Assembly: GCA_029783825.1 (NCBI GenBank)
Contig: JAREIK010002645.1
Location: 2,353,482-2,417,481 of the forward strand
Reading direction: 5' to 3'
Length of the DNA: 64,000 nt
From: Sapria himalayana
Taxonomy: Eukaryota; Streptophyta; Magnoliopsida; Malpighiales; Rafflesiaceae
A model generated the notes under the pieces. That model did no database searches. It saw only the letters and a program-made list of their open reading frames with translations, and had not been told where the DNA came from. Shown here one piece after another: positions 22,250-36,252 of this stretch (positions within the stretch are counted from its first letter, which is position 1; the number at the start of each line of letters is the position of its first letter). The position numbers and the translations under genes are program-made.

Positions 22250-23015
22250 TGAACAAGAAATAAAGCCTTATGAGCAATAGGTAAAGGCTGATCAAATCAC
22301 CAACATTAGTCCATACCCACTACTTATAATATGATGTCAAATCTCAAAGAAATATTTAGAAATTATACTAGTTTAAAATCATGTTCTGAGAATGATCATG
22401 CATTTGGATGAACTAGAGACCATTAGAGTTGAAATTGACAAGGAATCCCATATCAATATCATACTCCAATCATTGGCAAATTCATATTAGCAATTCAACC
22501 TAAATTATAATATGAATTAGCCTATGTGGAATTTGGCACAATTTCTTAAAGAATTTTGTGTCGGCTGAGGGGTTTGTCAAGGAGATATCCCATGTGTTTG
22601 TTACTGAAAAAGATTCTGCATCCAAGCTGAAAGAAAATAGTAAGAAGAAAAAGGTTCAGAAATAAAACTGTGATCCCCAGGCAGCTCCTAGAATACAAGT
22701 AGCTAGAGTTCAAAAAACCTAAGAGGAAATATTTTCACTACAAGTAGTTAAGACATTGGAAGAAGCAATGTCTAAATTATCTCAATAAAATGAACAATAA
22801 AGATAAATCGCATTCACTAATAGTTGAGACATGCTTAGTAATGCTATCTACAATAACATAGTGTGTAGATACGAGAGCCACTGATCATATTTATTATTCT
22901 TTGTTAAGGTTCTAGGAAACCAGGCACCTTAATGATGATTAGATTAATCTTCACTTGGGCGAAGCTACCAAAGTGGTAGCTGTTGTAGTGAGAGATTATT
23001 ATCTTTTATTTTTGT
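22250..23015 (+). pseudogene. Ty1/copia gag-protease remnant
   Basis: Frame-shifted pieces match copia Gag: MDELETIRVEIDKES, then INIILQSLANSY and NLNYNMN. Lysine-rich DNA (SKKKKVQK) follows, and then the protease region WCVDTRATDHI at about 22857-22895 and HLGEATKV. The usual DTGA active-site motif reads DTRA. Stops interrupt every frame. The upstream 21840-22110 DNA may be the LTR and leader of the same element. Confidence 0.65.
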
Positions 23016-24834
23016 GATATTGATAATTAGTTATAATTAAAAGAATGCTTATAAATTTTGATAATCTTCACTTGATGATGCTTGTAAGTTTTGATAATGA
23101 CAAACCCTACTGGTGGATTTTAAATACTGCATATCAAATAAGTTAAGTGAAAGATCTCACGGAAATAATAAGATAATTATTAAATGAAATTGTTAATTAT
23201 CAGATTAACCAATGCCCATCTATAATGTTAACTTAAATAAATTAAATAAGTATTTAGTATCAAATAGCTATAATTGAATTTCAAATATGTTAGCGAGTAC
23301 AGTTATAATTTAATAGTGGAAATAATTATAATTAAAGTAAATACAATTATTTAATTTATATTAGAAGTCAAAAATTTTATTTGAGTATGATGATCCTTTC
23401 ATGATAAAAGATTTTCTATTTCTTTATATATGTATACATATATAACAAGTAAATTAATTTATCTTTTAAGAGACATTTATTATAATTTAAGAATCATTTA
23501 TTAAAATTTAAGAGTCATTTGTTAAAAAAACTATTATTACTTTTAATATCTCGATAAGTATGTCATGTACAGTGGAGCTGGAGGAAAAGAAATTTACCAT
23601 TCATCCTCTTTCGCAAGGCTTCTTGGCTTTGGGAATATGGAAGAAGGCCTTAGCAAGCTTGTTGAAGCTCTCTTTTGTCGAGGTATGTATCCTAACTCAT
23701 TGATAATACAATTTCATCGTGTTTATGTTCTCGGTAAGATTATTACAGAAAAATCAAATTTCAAAATGAAAACTCGACAATAATAAACAAAAAATTAGGG
23801 TAAAATTACAAGCTAAAGATACTTGGGATTTGAATGATAGCAAATGAGCAGAAAATCTCATTTTATAGAAGAAAAATTAGAAATCCATGAGGGAACTTCC
23901 GATGTGTGAAAGATGAAGTTTACTTGCCCACACTTGATGCTACACAATTTATATTATATTCAATCACTTGGAATTCATTTTTCACATGTTGTTTGTGTTT
24001 TTATTAGGTCAATAAAAAATCAACACCAAGTGAACTTGTTTCATTTTATTGGCTTTGTGAGTATAACAACGCTAGGTTGTGGTCCTCCATGTGAGTTCTC
24101 TGTATATTCTCACTTCTTTTTTCTTTTCTCATACAAAATAATATCGTACTCTAATAAGTTTTTTCTTTGAGTGAAATGTTGGATTCTTTGCTAAGTATGT
24201 AAAGTTCTGACTATCACAAAATAAACTAATATTCTTTTGTTTTTGCCTAAGCTCTTTAAATAATATTCATAACTAGATTGTCTTTGTACTAGTTTGCGCA
24301 GCCGTAACATATTCTGCCAGTATATTGAGTTTCAAATTGTATTAGAAAAAGTGTTGATTGATTCCTAATCAAAAAGATCAAATTTTTAGGTTATAAAAAT
24401 TGTTACAGACTGATCTGATTGACTCTGTTGAGATTATTTTTCAATCAAAAATACATATAAGTGTTTTTGAAAAAGCAAAGCTTTTCAAAAATGAAGCTAA
24501 ATGATCTAATTATTAAAAATGGAGAGATGATCTTCACAAGCAACCCTTCTGCGCATGAGGTAATCCTTATTTGCATCATGCTGATTTGAGTAAAGTAATG
24601 ATTTAATTATTACAAAGATTTTATGAACCTTGCCACCCTCATTTTAGAAGAGGTGATTCTGACGAGTAATTCTTTAGTGTCCAAGACTAACAAACAATTT
24701 CTCATGAAAAAAAAAAGAATCAAAGAAAAAAAAAGCTCAACTTTTCCAAAAAAGAATGAAGATCAAAATCAACAACCATGCATAATGTGGATCATATGAT
24801 CCCTTAAAGTTAGAGTTTTGAGGCCTAGATAACA
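23016..24834. other. AT-rich DNA with one unexplained exon-like ORF
   Basis: Mostly AT-rich. 23565-23680 encodes a Gly-rich stretch, GAGGKEIYHSSSFARLLG, then NMEEGLSKLVEALF, followed by a donor-like CGAG|GTATGT and preceded by TGTACAG. Its codon use looks more gene-like than the surroundings. I do not recognise the protein. 23913-24170 is another open frame with no recognisable motif. Confidence 0.3.
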
Positions 24835-26990
24835 AAACAAAGCTTTTTGGTGAAACCCCATTATATGAAGTGATTGAGCTAAATAAACCCTTCCCAATTT
24901 CATCCAAAAATAATTTTGAAAGAGTTTTAATCTCTAAAAGGAATATTACGGTTGAGATTAGTTAAAGTACTTTTATTTTTATTTTTGATTTTTAAATTAG
25001 GCTTGAAATTGCATAAAATTTCAACCATATTTTCCTTTTGTTTTTTTTTTTTTTTGAGTTAGAATTGTGGTTATAGAACTCGCATTAAAATATTGGAGCT
25101 ATGGTTTGATGTTTAAGGCTTTGAAAAATTTCTTTAAGGTAGAAAATCTCTAGAAACTCATTTAAATTTTTATATCTTGTATTGTTAGTCACATTTACAT
25201 GTTTTTTGAAGTGTAGTTTTATGTATGTGATTATAAATCTTTTGTTTTGGATTATTTAAAATGAATTTCATGAAATTTAAATAATTTAATTAAGATATAT
25301 AATTAATGAAGAGAAACTCATAAATACGAACCAATAAATAATTTTTTGATAAATTTAGAAACTTATTTACCAATGTATTTTTTTATAAAAAGTAATTTTT
25401 CTAAAAATAGGAAAATGATATTTGGTTGTGTAAATAGTACTAAAAACTATGATTGATACATTTTTTGGATAATTTTAAAATGAGATTATGCTAATATGCA
25501 CGTGTAAAATTCTATAAGAAATAATTTGAAGCTATATGAGCAAAATGATATTTTGAATGAAATTTGAATAATTTTGGAAAAATACACATTTGAATATGAA
25601 GTTTTGAGGTGATTATTAGTCCTAGCAAAGACATTGAGGGCTAAAATTACAATAATATCCATGGTGACAGGGATTACATCTACCCTCAGGAGAATGACCC
25701 TAAACCCCCCTATTCACGTTTGGTGGAGTTTGCTATGTAGAGGCGATTATTGCCGGGCTAGAGAATGGTAAATATCTCACGAGTCTTCAAATCATGTGAG
25801 TGGATGTATGTGTTCCCTAGTGGGGGTGGTAGCTATATAGCTACCACCCCCACTATATGTCTTGTTGTGACCCGGTGGAACTTTGATATGCATAAATTAT
25901 GTATGTTTATGAAAATGAGATGGGGATTGAAAAATGAATATTTGGAGAATTTACGCATACATACATTATGGTCTCATAAATTTGTATAGCCATGTAAATA
26001 TATAAATATATGTATAGATATTTTAAAATGGATACTTAAACTCTTAAATTATATATTGGAAAACATATATGACTATAGAGGTAAAATATGGATTTTTCTA
26101 TGTTTTCTTGAGTTTTTCATGCTGTGCATTAGTTTCCCACTCCTATTTTCCCCAGGTAAAGAAAATATTGATGGCCAAACCTGATTTTAAAGCTTGCAGA
26201 TCTAGGTGAATGTTTTGGTGGAGCATTTAGATGAGTTTTTGAAACCTTTTATGTATTTGGCCATAAGGGTCATTTAGATGATTTTACTATTTATTGTGAA
26301 TATTTTAACTTGATAGTTTATACATATTGGTTATGTTATTTAAAATTCAATTCATTTTAAATGACTAAATATGAGTGATCTTGACTTGTTTTTTACTTGA
26401 TTCCACTGAATTTTTGAGGTTATGAGTATTTTGAAAAATGGAACTAACATAAAAAATGAAAAGGGAATAAGTTTTTTTTTTTGGTTTGTCTACAATGTTC
26501 TACAAGCATGTGGTCGATCACACGAAGTACTATTTATAATATGTGATTTTCTTGATATTTTTAATATAAATTCATTTATTTGGGATCAATATTTATAATA
26601 AACACTATTCCACTTATTTTTACATGTATTTTGTAATTAATTTACTAAATTTACAAAAGTTTACCATAAAAAAAATAAAAAAAAAACCCTCACATTGGAT
26701 TTTAAAGTATTTTCAATCATATTAAATTTAACTAATTAAACCAAGCATGTCACTGTTGCTCATGAGTGGCATTGCTTAGAGGTCTTTATAGCTTTTGTGG
26801 TTTCATAGGTAATATTTCTAGAGTTGTATTGTGTATGGATAAATTATTAAGTGTATTGATATGTTAAGCCATTTTGACTTGCTTAATTATGTGCTTGATA
26901 TAATAAGCACTTGTGAGTTTTTTTGTAACACTTCATTGAGTATTAGGTGTTAACTTTTATTTTTTCTTGTATTATTCTTGATGAAGTTGA
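24835..26990. repeat. Left LTR of a Ty3/gypsy element (~2 kb)
   Basis: This region is repeated in the same order at 31215-33134. Shared words include TTTTTGGTGAAACC-CATT, GAAAGAGTTTTAATCTC, TAGAAAATC-ATAGAAACTCAT and GAGGTGATTATTGT-CT, and both pass through a stretch ending near ACATGTCA. The direct duplicates flank internal DNA with Ty3/gypsy motifs. The right boundary is inferred from the primer-binding-like site at about 27005; the left boundary is approximate. Confidence 0.6.
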
Positions 26991-27004
26991 TATAATTAGT
27001 CCTC

Positions 27005-28540
27005 AGTTTGTATCAGAGTAGGAGAAAATGTGTTAGAGGGCATGATGCTCAGATTTTATTTATGTAGGATGCTCTTATTCATTCAATAAGCATACTTTTG
27101 GTGAGAAAGAATTACTAAGTTTCGAGATAAAGCTCATTTTATGTGAACTATGTTTGAATATCTTTCTAATGGTATGTACTTCAAAGAGACTATAAGAGGA
27201 GAAAAGATCTAAGAGTTCATAAAGCTCTTACAAGATAATATGTGTGTCTAAGTTTGAGCCATGATGTTATGAGCTGTCACATTTTGCTTCTTATATGATT
27301 GATATAGAAAGCAAACAAGCACAATATTTTCAATCAAGGGCTAAAATATTACCTAAATTCAAAAATTATTTACTTAAACCTTTATGGGTATGATGAGCTT
27401 GTAGAAAAGATTATCTTGGTAAAACAAGAGAGGAACAACACTTCAAATATCAATGAAAAGAGAGAGTTCATTTTATGCCAAAAATATAAACTTTCTTATT
27501 TTTTTTTATCAAAAGAGAGGTCATAATCTTTTTACTCTGCTCATACTGCCTCAGAGCTAGGTTCTTTTGTTGAGTCACGAGGTTATAAATATAAATGGTG
27601 TGTCACATTTGATGGTATAAAATATTTTAGTTATAGTCAATAAACCACATAAAAAAGAGATTATACTCAATGGTTCTAGCAAGTTCATAGATACTTACTT
27701 CAGTACTGATGACCCACTTTATCTCAATCCATTGACCTTCATGGTCAAAGTCACTCTGGTCAGTTGAGACTCTTTACTTCTAGCACTATACAATCGACAA
27801 ATAATTTGGGGTAAGGCACATATGACTCATAGATAAGCTTTCACCACCTTACCTATCATGGATAAGGATCAAGTTGTAAATGCTGAGGTGGAAGGAATGT
27901 TTCATGTTTATAGTACCTGGAAATATATCTTATTTAATATTAGTGCTTCTCATTTATTTATTTTCTTATTGTTTATAATTGCTTTGGCTATGAACCCAAT
28001 AAGTTTGACTCAAGTTTATGTGTTACTTCATTATTTGATAGTTTGATTTCAGTGAATAATGTGTATCAAAATTATAAATTTTATGATAATTTGTATCTTT
28101 GCATCAATCTTTTATTTTTAAATATGTATAGATATAGATATGATGTAATCATTTTAATGAATTGGTTATTAGAATTCTTGGTTATGCTTAATTATTACAA
28201 GGGATGAGACATGTTGGTGAAAAGCTTATTGTGTTTAAAAGTAAGTTTTCTTGACCGCTATTAAGTGGCCTATCCTTTTAAAACTTAGATAAAGCTTTGT
28301 GTTTCACTATTTTGAATAAAACAAAAGAAGGGCCTGAAAATTAGACTCTGTGGTCTCATATTTTGATTTTTTAGGAGTTTGGTAACTTATTTTTCGAGGA
28401 GTTGCTTCCTTTAAAGGAAATAGAGTTTTGTAGACTCAATGCAAGGAATTAATCTTATTTCTATTCCTCCATACCAAATGACATGGTTGAGTTGAAAGGG
28501 TTACAAAAAATAACTCCAAGATCTCTAGAGTTTGAGTTTG
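27005..28540 (+). pseudogene. Ty3/gypsy gag-protease-RT start, decayed
   Basis: A PBS-like TGTATCAGAGTAGG lies at about 27009. Frame-broken Gag follows: SYMIDIESKQAQYFNQGLK, typical of the gypsy capsid domain, then VKQERNN. Around 27880-28046 there is LFNISASHLFIF, where functional elements have LFDTGASHSFIS, so the catalytic Asp-Thr-Gly is destroyed. The stretch DVIILMNWLLEF is the post-protease segment, and ISIPPYQMTW at about 28455 is the start of the RT region. No later pol motif is recognisable. Confidence 0.6.
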
Positions 28541-28733
28541 AACATTAGGTTTTTAAGAAAGTGTCATCTTATAAGGGTGTACATTTTAGGAAAGAAGAGA
28601 AGAAAACTTGTATTACAGTATGTGGGTGCATTTGTGACACTTGTGAAACTAAGATCATTTGTTTACCAGTTGGTATTTACACTAATATATACTTATGTAC
28701 ATGATGTGTTTCATATATCAATATAACATAAGT

Positions 28734-31214
28734 TGTTAGAGAAGTATTCTAAAGATAATTACTTTTTCCACTTTTATAATTTGTTTTAATTAATAAGATG
28801 ACTTATTCATCAATTTGATATTTATTATTTTCATGAATTTATATTGATCTTAAATTAATTAATAATATCCATGATATGTTACATAGCATGAAAAAAATCA
28901 TGATGTGATAATCAAATTTCTAGAATGAATATTGTTGATCAAGATAGAGTAGCACATATTATACTCTTTGATTTGATTAAACATTTGATCTCGTGAATTG
29001 TGATTATCGTGATGATTAAAGTAGACACGTATATTCTTACAAGGAATAGTCAGGTACATCAAAGACATACTATAAGATAATCATATGAATCATCTATAAA
29101 ATATAGATGATAATTTCATCATAGTAATAGTACAAGTATCCTTAGATTTAAGTTAATCAAGTTTACCTTTGATATTGATCATGTGCTTTGACTTCATTAT
29201 GTGTTTCCTCTATAAAGTTACTCAGGGTGATGATTGGGTAGAGTTGAGGTATTTGAAGAATGTTGAGTTGTCAAAATAGGATTGACCATTCCTAATAAAG
29301 AAAGGGATTACCTATGACCACTTCTTTGGATCATTTGTCAGAAATCTTTGGCCAAATTGAAAATGATATGAAGAATATCTTAGATAGCATGAATAATGAC
29401 TAATGTGACTTGAAAACAAAATGTTTTATACTTGGGTTGCATGTGGTGTAGAGCTAGTTTAGAGAGAGGTACACTTATCCCATGCTATGAATCTAGTGGG
29501 GTATAAAAAAATGATTTACATATGATGTTATCTATGAAGAGGTTTGCGATCACAGCACTAACTCTCTGATCTATTGGGCTCATGATATGCTGTTAAGTAC
29601 TGATCATATCTTACTTGATTCAAATATTAAACTAAGTGACCAAAATAAGTGAAACTCAAATGAGTCATACTTTTAGAAGTTTGAAGCTAGAACAAAATAA
29701 TTTGGATTTGATCTAAATAGAGGAACATGCTTCAGATATGATCTCAAAATGACTTTTAGAGAAATTGAGCTCTTTATCGAGCTTGAGGACCTTGGGAAGC
29801 AAGCTTCGTGAGCATGAGTCATGAGATACATATGGCTACTCAACCAGAAAAGGAAAGGTATTTTTTTCATCCAAGTCTAATATGGTAGAAGACCATATAT
29901 TAAAAGATAATAAAGTAAGTGAGAATAAAATCAAGTTAATATTCATTGAATTGAGACTTGATTTGTTTAGTTCTCTTATTTAGAAACAATGTGGAAAACA
30001 TGTAGAGCATACTCTCCTTATAAAGAATAAAATTGATAAGTTACTTTTCAAATTACATAATCATATCTATATTCATTGAGTCTATGAAATTGAAAAGGAA
30101 AAGGGTAAATTATCTTCAACTTCTCATGACATATGACAAAATATCTGAACAAAATTTTTATATGCACATCATAGTTCAAAATAGTATAGAAGAACTCCTT
30201 CTTATATGCATTGCTCTTTTGTAAGATGTAAGATATATTTTTCAAAATTTATGTGAAGGAGAAAATAAGATTTTCTTCATTAATTCTCACTTGCAAGGAT
30301 CCAAGTTTGACTTGCACCAACTTATCTCCAAGATCACTTCCTTTGAGGTTTTTACTTTTAGTTTCATGTGGATCACCATTTGATGTGTGTTTAGATTGCA
30401 TTGCTATTATTAGTTATAAATCATTAACAAAGGAAGTAATACCATAAGAGAAAAAATATTTTTTTTATACAATATTCATCTATGATCTTGATTTTTGGAG
30501 ATCAATGGCAGAATTATGGGTACAATAAAAGTTTTATTTCATTATGCTACCCCAAGATTGCCATGCTTAGGATAACATCCAAACATAAGTATCATTTAAA
30601 CCCTATCTTGTGTTGAATTATACTTATTAGAATATGTCATATATGAAGAATTAGTTATTCATATAATGGGCTAAAGACATAAAGTTTTAAGAAACAAGTT
30701 GATCTACTTAGTAAGTCCTTTGAGAAAACTATGAAGTATAAAATATGGCTTGGAAAAATAAAAGTGAGTTGAAATGGAATTATCCACATCTATTCAAATC
30801 ATATATTTTTTTTTAAATTTAAAGAACAAAATTCCAATAAGCAGGCTAGATTTGTGAAGCCTAAAAAAATAAAATTTCTCCATTTTAGCCTATGCTTTAA
30901 AATGACTAAGTTGGTTAAACAAGGAGATATAGAGTAATTAAAAATTATGTTTATGTTTTAGTATGATTTAGTGATTGAAATTTTGAAGAATAATATTAAA
31001 TTTGCTAGATTTAATGTTTTAAAGAGAAAGTTATGTTTGTTTGAATCCTTGAATGCAATTTGATCATTTTATTGGTTAATGAAAGATAAAATATTTATTT
31101 CTTTCATTTGTATCTCCATTTCATGACTTTTTGTTTATTTTTATTCTTCTTTCTCAGATATCTTTGGTTCTTCCTCAATTTTTCACCAAAATCAATGAAA
31201 TAAAACATAAAATT
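28734..31214. other. AT-rich, unassigned DNA between gypsy LTRs
   Basis: TGTTAGAGAAGTATTC at 28734 resembles the start of a copia-type LTR (compare TGTTAAAGTATGCCC at 63266), so a nested insertion is possible. The rest carries many stops and no clear pol motif; RT, RNase H and integrase of the gypsy element are missing or unrecognisable. Confidence 0.3.
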
Positions 31215-33134
31215 CATGATTTTTGGTGAAACCTCATTCTATGAAGTGATTAAGCTCAATAAACCATTTGTTTCAACCAAAATATTCATGAAAGAGTTTT
31301 AATCTCGACAAGGAATGTTAGAGCAGAGGTTAGTTAATGTATTTATATTTTTCTTTCTTGTTTTCTTAAATTAAGCTTGAAATTGTACAAATTATCAACC
31401 CTATTTCTTTTTTTTTTAAAAGTTTGAATTGTGATTATAGAACTTGGATTAAAATATTATAGCTATGGTTTGAACTTTAAAGTTTTGAAAACCTTTGTTA
31501 AGGTAGAAAATCAATAGAAACTCATGTGAAATTTTATATTTTTCATTACTAATTTCATATACATACTTTTTGATGTGTGGTTATACACACACACACACAA
31601 ACACACACAAACACACACACACACACACACCTTTTGTTTTGGAATATTTGAAATGAGTTTCATAAAATTTAAATAATTTAATAAAGATATATGATTATTT
31701 GATAGAAACTCATAAATTTAATACCAATAAATGATTTTTTGATAAATCTAGATACTTATTTGCCCTTGTATTTTTTTACAAAAAGTAAATTTTTTAAAAA
31801 AATAGGAAAATAGTATTTAATTATGTGTAAATGGTGTGAATATTCATGATTGATGGATTTTTTTAACTACTTTTGAAATGGAATTATATTGATATGCATG
31901 TATAAAATTCTATGAGAAATAATTTGAATAATTTAGAAAAAATGTATTTTGTAGATATAAAGTTTTGAGGTGATTATTGTCATGGAAAAGACATGAAGGA
32001 CTAAAACTGCAAGAATATCTATAAAAGTAAGAATTAGATAAGTCCTTAGGAAAATGACCCTAAACTCCCATGTGCAGATGGGTTGAAGTTTCACTATGTG
32101 GAGGAGATGGTTGTCGAGCTGGAAACTAGAAAATCTTTCGTGAGTCTTCGGATCATAAGAGTGAGTTTGTGTGTTCCCCAGTGTGAATGGCAGCTAGGTT
32201 AGAGCTAGTAGGTTAGTTTTTCCCTCTACATGTCTCATTGTTGTCTGATTGAGCTTTGATATGTATAAATTATGTATGTTTATGAAAATGAGAAGGAGAT
32301 AATAAAATAAATATTTTGAGAACTTACACATACACATATTATGGATTCATGATTTTATATAGCCATGTATATATAAAAATATATGTATGGATATTTTAAA
32401 ACTTATTCTTAAACTCTTAAATTATATATTAGAAAAAATATGTGTTTATGGGGGTAAAATATGGATTTTTCCATTTTTTTGAGATTTTTCTACTAACATT
32501 AGTTGCTCACCCCTATTTTCCCCAAGTATAAAAAATGTTAGTGATCAAACATAATTTTGGAGCTTGCTAATCTATACAAGGGTTTTGGTGGAGCAATTAG
32601 ATAATTTTTTTTTGAAACCTTGTTATCTATTTGGCCATAAAGGTTATTTTGTGTAAATGACTTTATTTTTATATGTGAATATATTATCTTGATAATTTAT
32701 ACATATTTATGATGTTCTCCACCAAATATGAGGGATCTTGACCTATTTTTTTTGTTACTTACATTCACTAAATTTTGAAGGTTGTGGGTATTTTAAAAAA
32801 TAAAACTAACTTAAAAAATTAGAAGTGAATAAGCTGTTTTTGACTTGTTTGTAGTTTTCTACAGATATGTGGTTGATCAAAAGTAACACTATTTATAATA
32901 TTTATATTTTTTGATTTTTTGAATATAAATTAATTTATTTAGAATCAATATTTTTAATAAACCCCATTTCATTTATTTTTATATGTATTTTATGATTACT
33001 TGACTAAATTTACAAAAACTCACCATTAAAAATGTAATAAATTTCACACATCAAATTATAAAATATTTTGAATTCCTATTAAATTTAACTAATTTTACCA
33101 AACATGTAATGGTTCACAAGTGGGATTGACTGGT
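31215..33134. repeat. Right LTR of the Ty3/gypsy element, interrupted at its 3' end
   Basis: Direct repeat of the left LTR, with a (CA)n expansion at 31584-31630 absent from the left copy. The homology stops at 33134, exactly where a copia LTR begins with TGTTGTGACAACAACC. Confidence 0.6.
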
Positions 33135-33713
33135 TGTTGTGACAACAACCAAATAAGTTGATGTGTAAATTTTTGCCAAAATTTTGCTTATATCATTTGC
33201 TAATGTGATATATGTATGCACTTGCACAATAAAAATAATTATAAAAAATGATAAATAAATAATTTTATATACTACAATTCTATAAATAATAATGTACTAG
33301 ATCATATCCACAAATATAAAAACTCATAATCATATAGAAATGTGAAAAGTAATTATTTTCATTGCTTGAAAAAGCATTTATCATGCCTAGAATTTACAAT
33401 TACAACAAGTCATCACATGATGATGTTAATGAAATCAAGTTTATAAAAGATACCAAACAAAGCCTAGCTATCACTCATTTTCTAGTTATTCTCACTCAAA
33501 ATTAATATAACATCATATTCCATGTTAAAATTACAATTTTTTTTTATTGGCTTACTTTTTGATGACATGGTGAAGATCATCATGCTTCATGTTGTGATTG
33601 ATAGACTTTTATTTTATTTATTCTAGAATTCTATTAGGTCACTATTTATATGCATTTGATATTGAATTTATATTTTTTTCCCTATGGCTCAATTCTCAAC
33701 ATGGTGTTAGAGC
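33135..33713 (+). mobile_element. copia-type LTR (567 bp) plus primer-binding site
   Basis: Starts TGTTGTGACAACAACC and ends CTCAACA at 33701, immediately followed by TGGTGTTAGAGCC (33702-33714), close to the TGGTATCAGAGCC primer-binding site of plant copia elements. TG...CA ends and correct spacing support a 5' LTR. No matching second LTR was found in the window. The first bases form a TGTTGTGACAACA palindrome. Confidence 0.65.
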
Positions 33714-35814
33714 CAAACCCTATGGGTTCCTAGAGAAAGATAGATAGAGAGAGATATATATAGGATAGATAGATAAATAGAGGCATGCAATCGAATAGCA
33801 TAGTGCATGCATGCACACTCATGTAACATTACCAGTGTGTGCACTATAAGTCTATAAAAGGCACCTACTATGCACATAAGGTGCATAATAGACATACTAG
33901 GAGGAAACTTGCACTATTTCTATATGTTTATTACATAATTTCTATGTGACATAATCGTGGGCAATAATTGCACAAATTCACTGCAAGAGTAGGCATGTGA
34001 AATCCTAGGCACACCATTCTCATAGCATTAATGCATTGTGCATGACAACATGTGCAACAAGCATGAAACACGCGTGCAGCATGCATGAAAAAAATTGGCA
34101 CAATAGACACACAAGTAAAATAAATGGGACAAAATCTATTGGGTAGTAATTGTGAATAATACTAACGCATAATTTGTATCAAAGTATTTTTGTGTGACAC
34201 CAGCTCACTATTGGTGTAAATTTTAAGGAAGTGATTCTTCCTATATTGCACATATTATTGGAAAAAAAGACATATCAGAGAGAAGTATTGATATTTATTT
34301 CCAAAAAGAATGTTAAAAGTACTAAAGAGTCGAGAAAGATAGATTATTGGAGCCATATGGGGGTTCCCACATAGTTCATCTATCATGAAACTTAATAGAT
34401 ATAAATGTGGTAAATGGGTTAGGCGGCAAGAGCCCAAATAATGACACATCCCAAAAAGTCATGCTAGGCATGACACGACATGACTAGAGTCATTCAATCA
34501 TCGGGCACGAGTTAGCCCCTAGCACGGCTAGCCTAATTGGCCTGCATGCTGGAGCACGACATGACCCAAGCATTTGATACAATCAGCTCAAACCTGGCAA
34601 GGCGTGTGGATTTCACGTGCTAGCTCATGCTTTTTAAAAAAAAGTAGGCACGTGAAGTCCACACACCTATATTTTAATATTTTTAAATAATTGGGCATGT
34701 GATACACCTCCCTTTTTTTAAAAAAGGTCATTACTTTAGCGATAACATGCAACAATGACATTGATGCAAATCAATGTCATTGTAAAATTAAGAAAAGTAT
34801 ATTTTTTTTTAAAAATTACTTATATTCTAAACTATTGTATTTTTTTTAATTGTTCCAAAAAAAAAAAAATCTAACAGCTATTAAGTTTCTTCCTAAAAAA
34901 CAAAAAAAAAAAAACATTATCTTACTTTAGAAAAAAATATCAATAAATAGGTAATTAATATATATGAATTTTTAATACTCAATTATTGTAATCTCTTTAC
35001 TGTTTTAATTCTCTCAAAATTCCAAAACTGTCTCATAGTATATTATTATTATTATTTGAATACTATATAAATATTGTGTAAATTATTATTGGCAAGTCAA
35101 ACCATGTGTCAATAATCATTGAAAAAAAAAATTATAATTATGGACTTATACTTTGTCAGCTTCATATTTATATCTCAATTTTATAAGATACATGGTTTCT
35201 TAATTGTACATTTACTAGATTATATAATAAGAAAAAAAATTAATATCGTACTCAAAATTCTCTAAAAAATAAAAATAAAATAAACTAAATATTTATTTAA
35301 ATAATGAGAACCCGACTAAAAAGTCCAAGACTAAGTTATCTCTAGTCATAGGTTGGCCTCAACTTAGGCACTAAAAAATATTAGATTAATAAATAAATAT
35401 CTTTAGTATGAACCAATTTTAAGATTATTAAAAATAAAAATTTTTGAGGAGTCAAAGAAGATTCAACATAGTATAAATATATATTATAAAAAATAAATAC
35501 TTGTAAGACTAGTGGTGAGACTAGATATCTCGGGAGACATGCATATAAATATATCAAAAAATATGATATATTGAATCATATGCAAACTAACTATGTGGTG
35601 GGATATTTAAATTTGGATCAACGTCATGTTCAGTGACCCCCTTTATTTAACATCATGAGTTTACAAGAAAATGGATGACTTGGTTTATTGCTAGTATGAG
35701 GTTTACACTTAAATTTGTGGAAGAACCTATACAAGTTCATTTGGACTAGTTTTTATGACAATGTATGTCATACAAGGCTACCAATTTTATTGATTTAAAG
35801 TACAAACTAAATAA
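33714..35814. other. Unassigned DNA downstream of the copia LTR
   Basis: Contains GATAGATAGA repeats, a TGCATGCATGCA region at about 33780-33820, and GC-richer words at 34460-34630 (GGCACGAG, AGCACGACATGACCC) that resemble a decayed GC-rich foldback element. From 34640 it is AT-rich with A and T runs. No coding motif recognised. Confidence 0.35.
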
Positions 35815-36252
35815 AAGAATATTAGGATTTCACAAGATCTTCTATCCTCATGATATCACTGCCATATATGGGTGTCTATTGAGGATATTTAGAAAATATG
35901 AAATAAAAAATAAAATAAATATCTTAATATTTAATAACATTTCAAACAACAATATCACAATAAGTATTTTTATAAGTACCATTAAAGATTATCGTTTAGC
36001 CGAGATTTTTTATGTTATGTACATATAACATATAATAAATCTAATAGTTTAAGCCGACTTAAAAAGAAAATGTTCCATATTTTTTGAGATTTTCATATTA
36101 GTATTTTTATTTTTATTTTTGATATGACTTTATTTGTAATATGAATTTATTTTTAATATGAAATACAAACACATTACTGATTGGATTTAACATTTGCAAT
36201 TTTAATTTTTAAAAATTATTTTTTTTAATTTCACATATAAATATTAAATATA

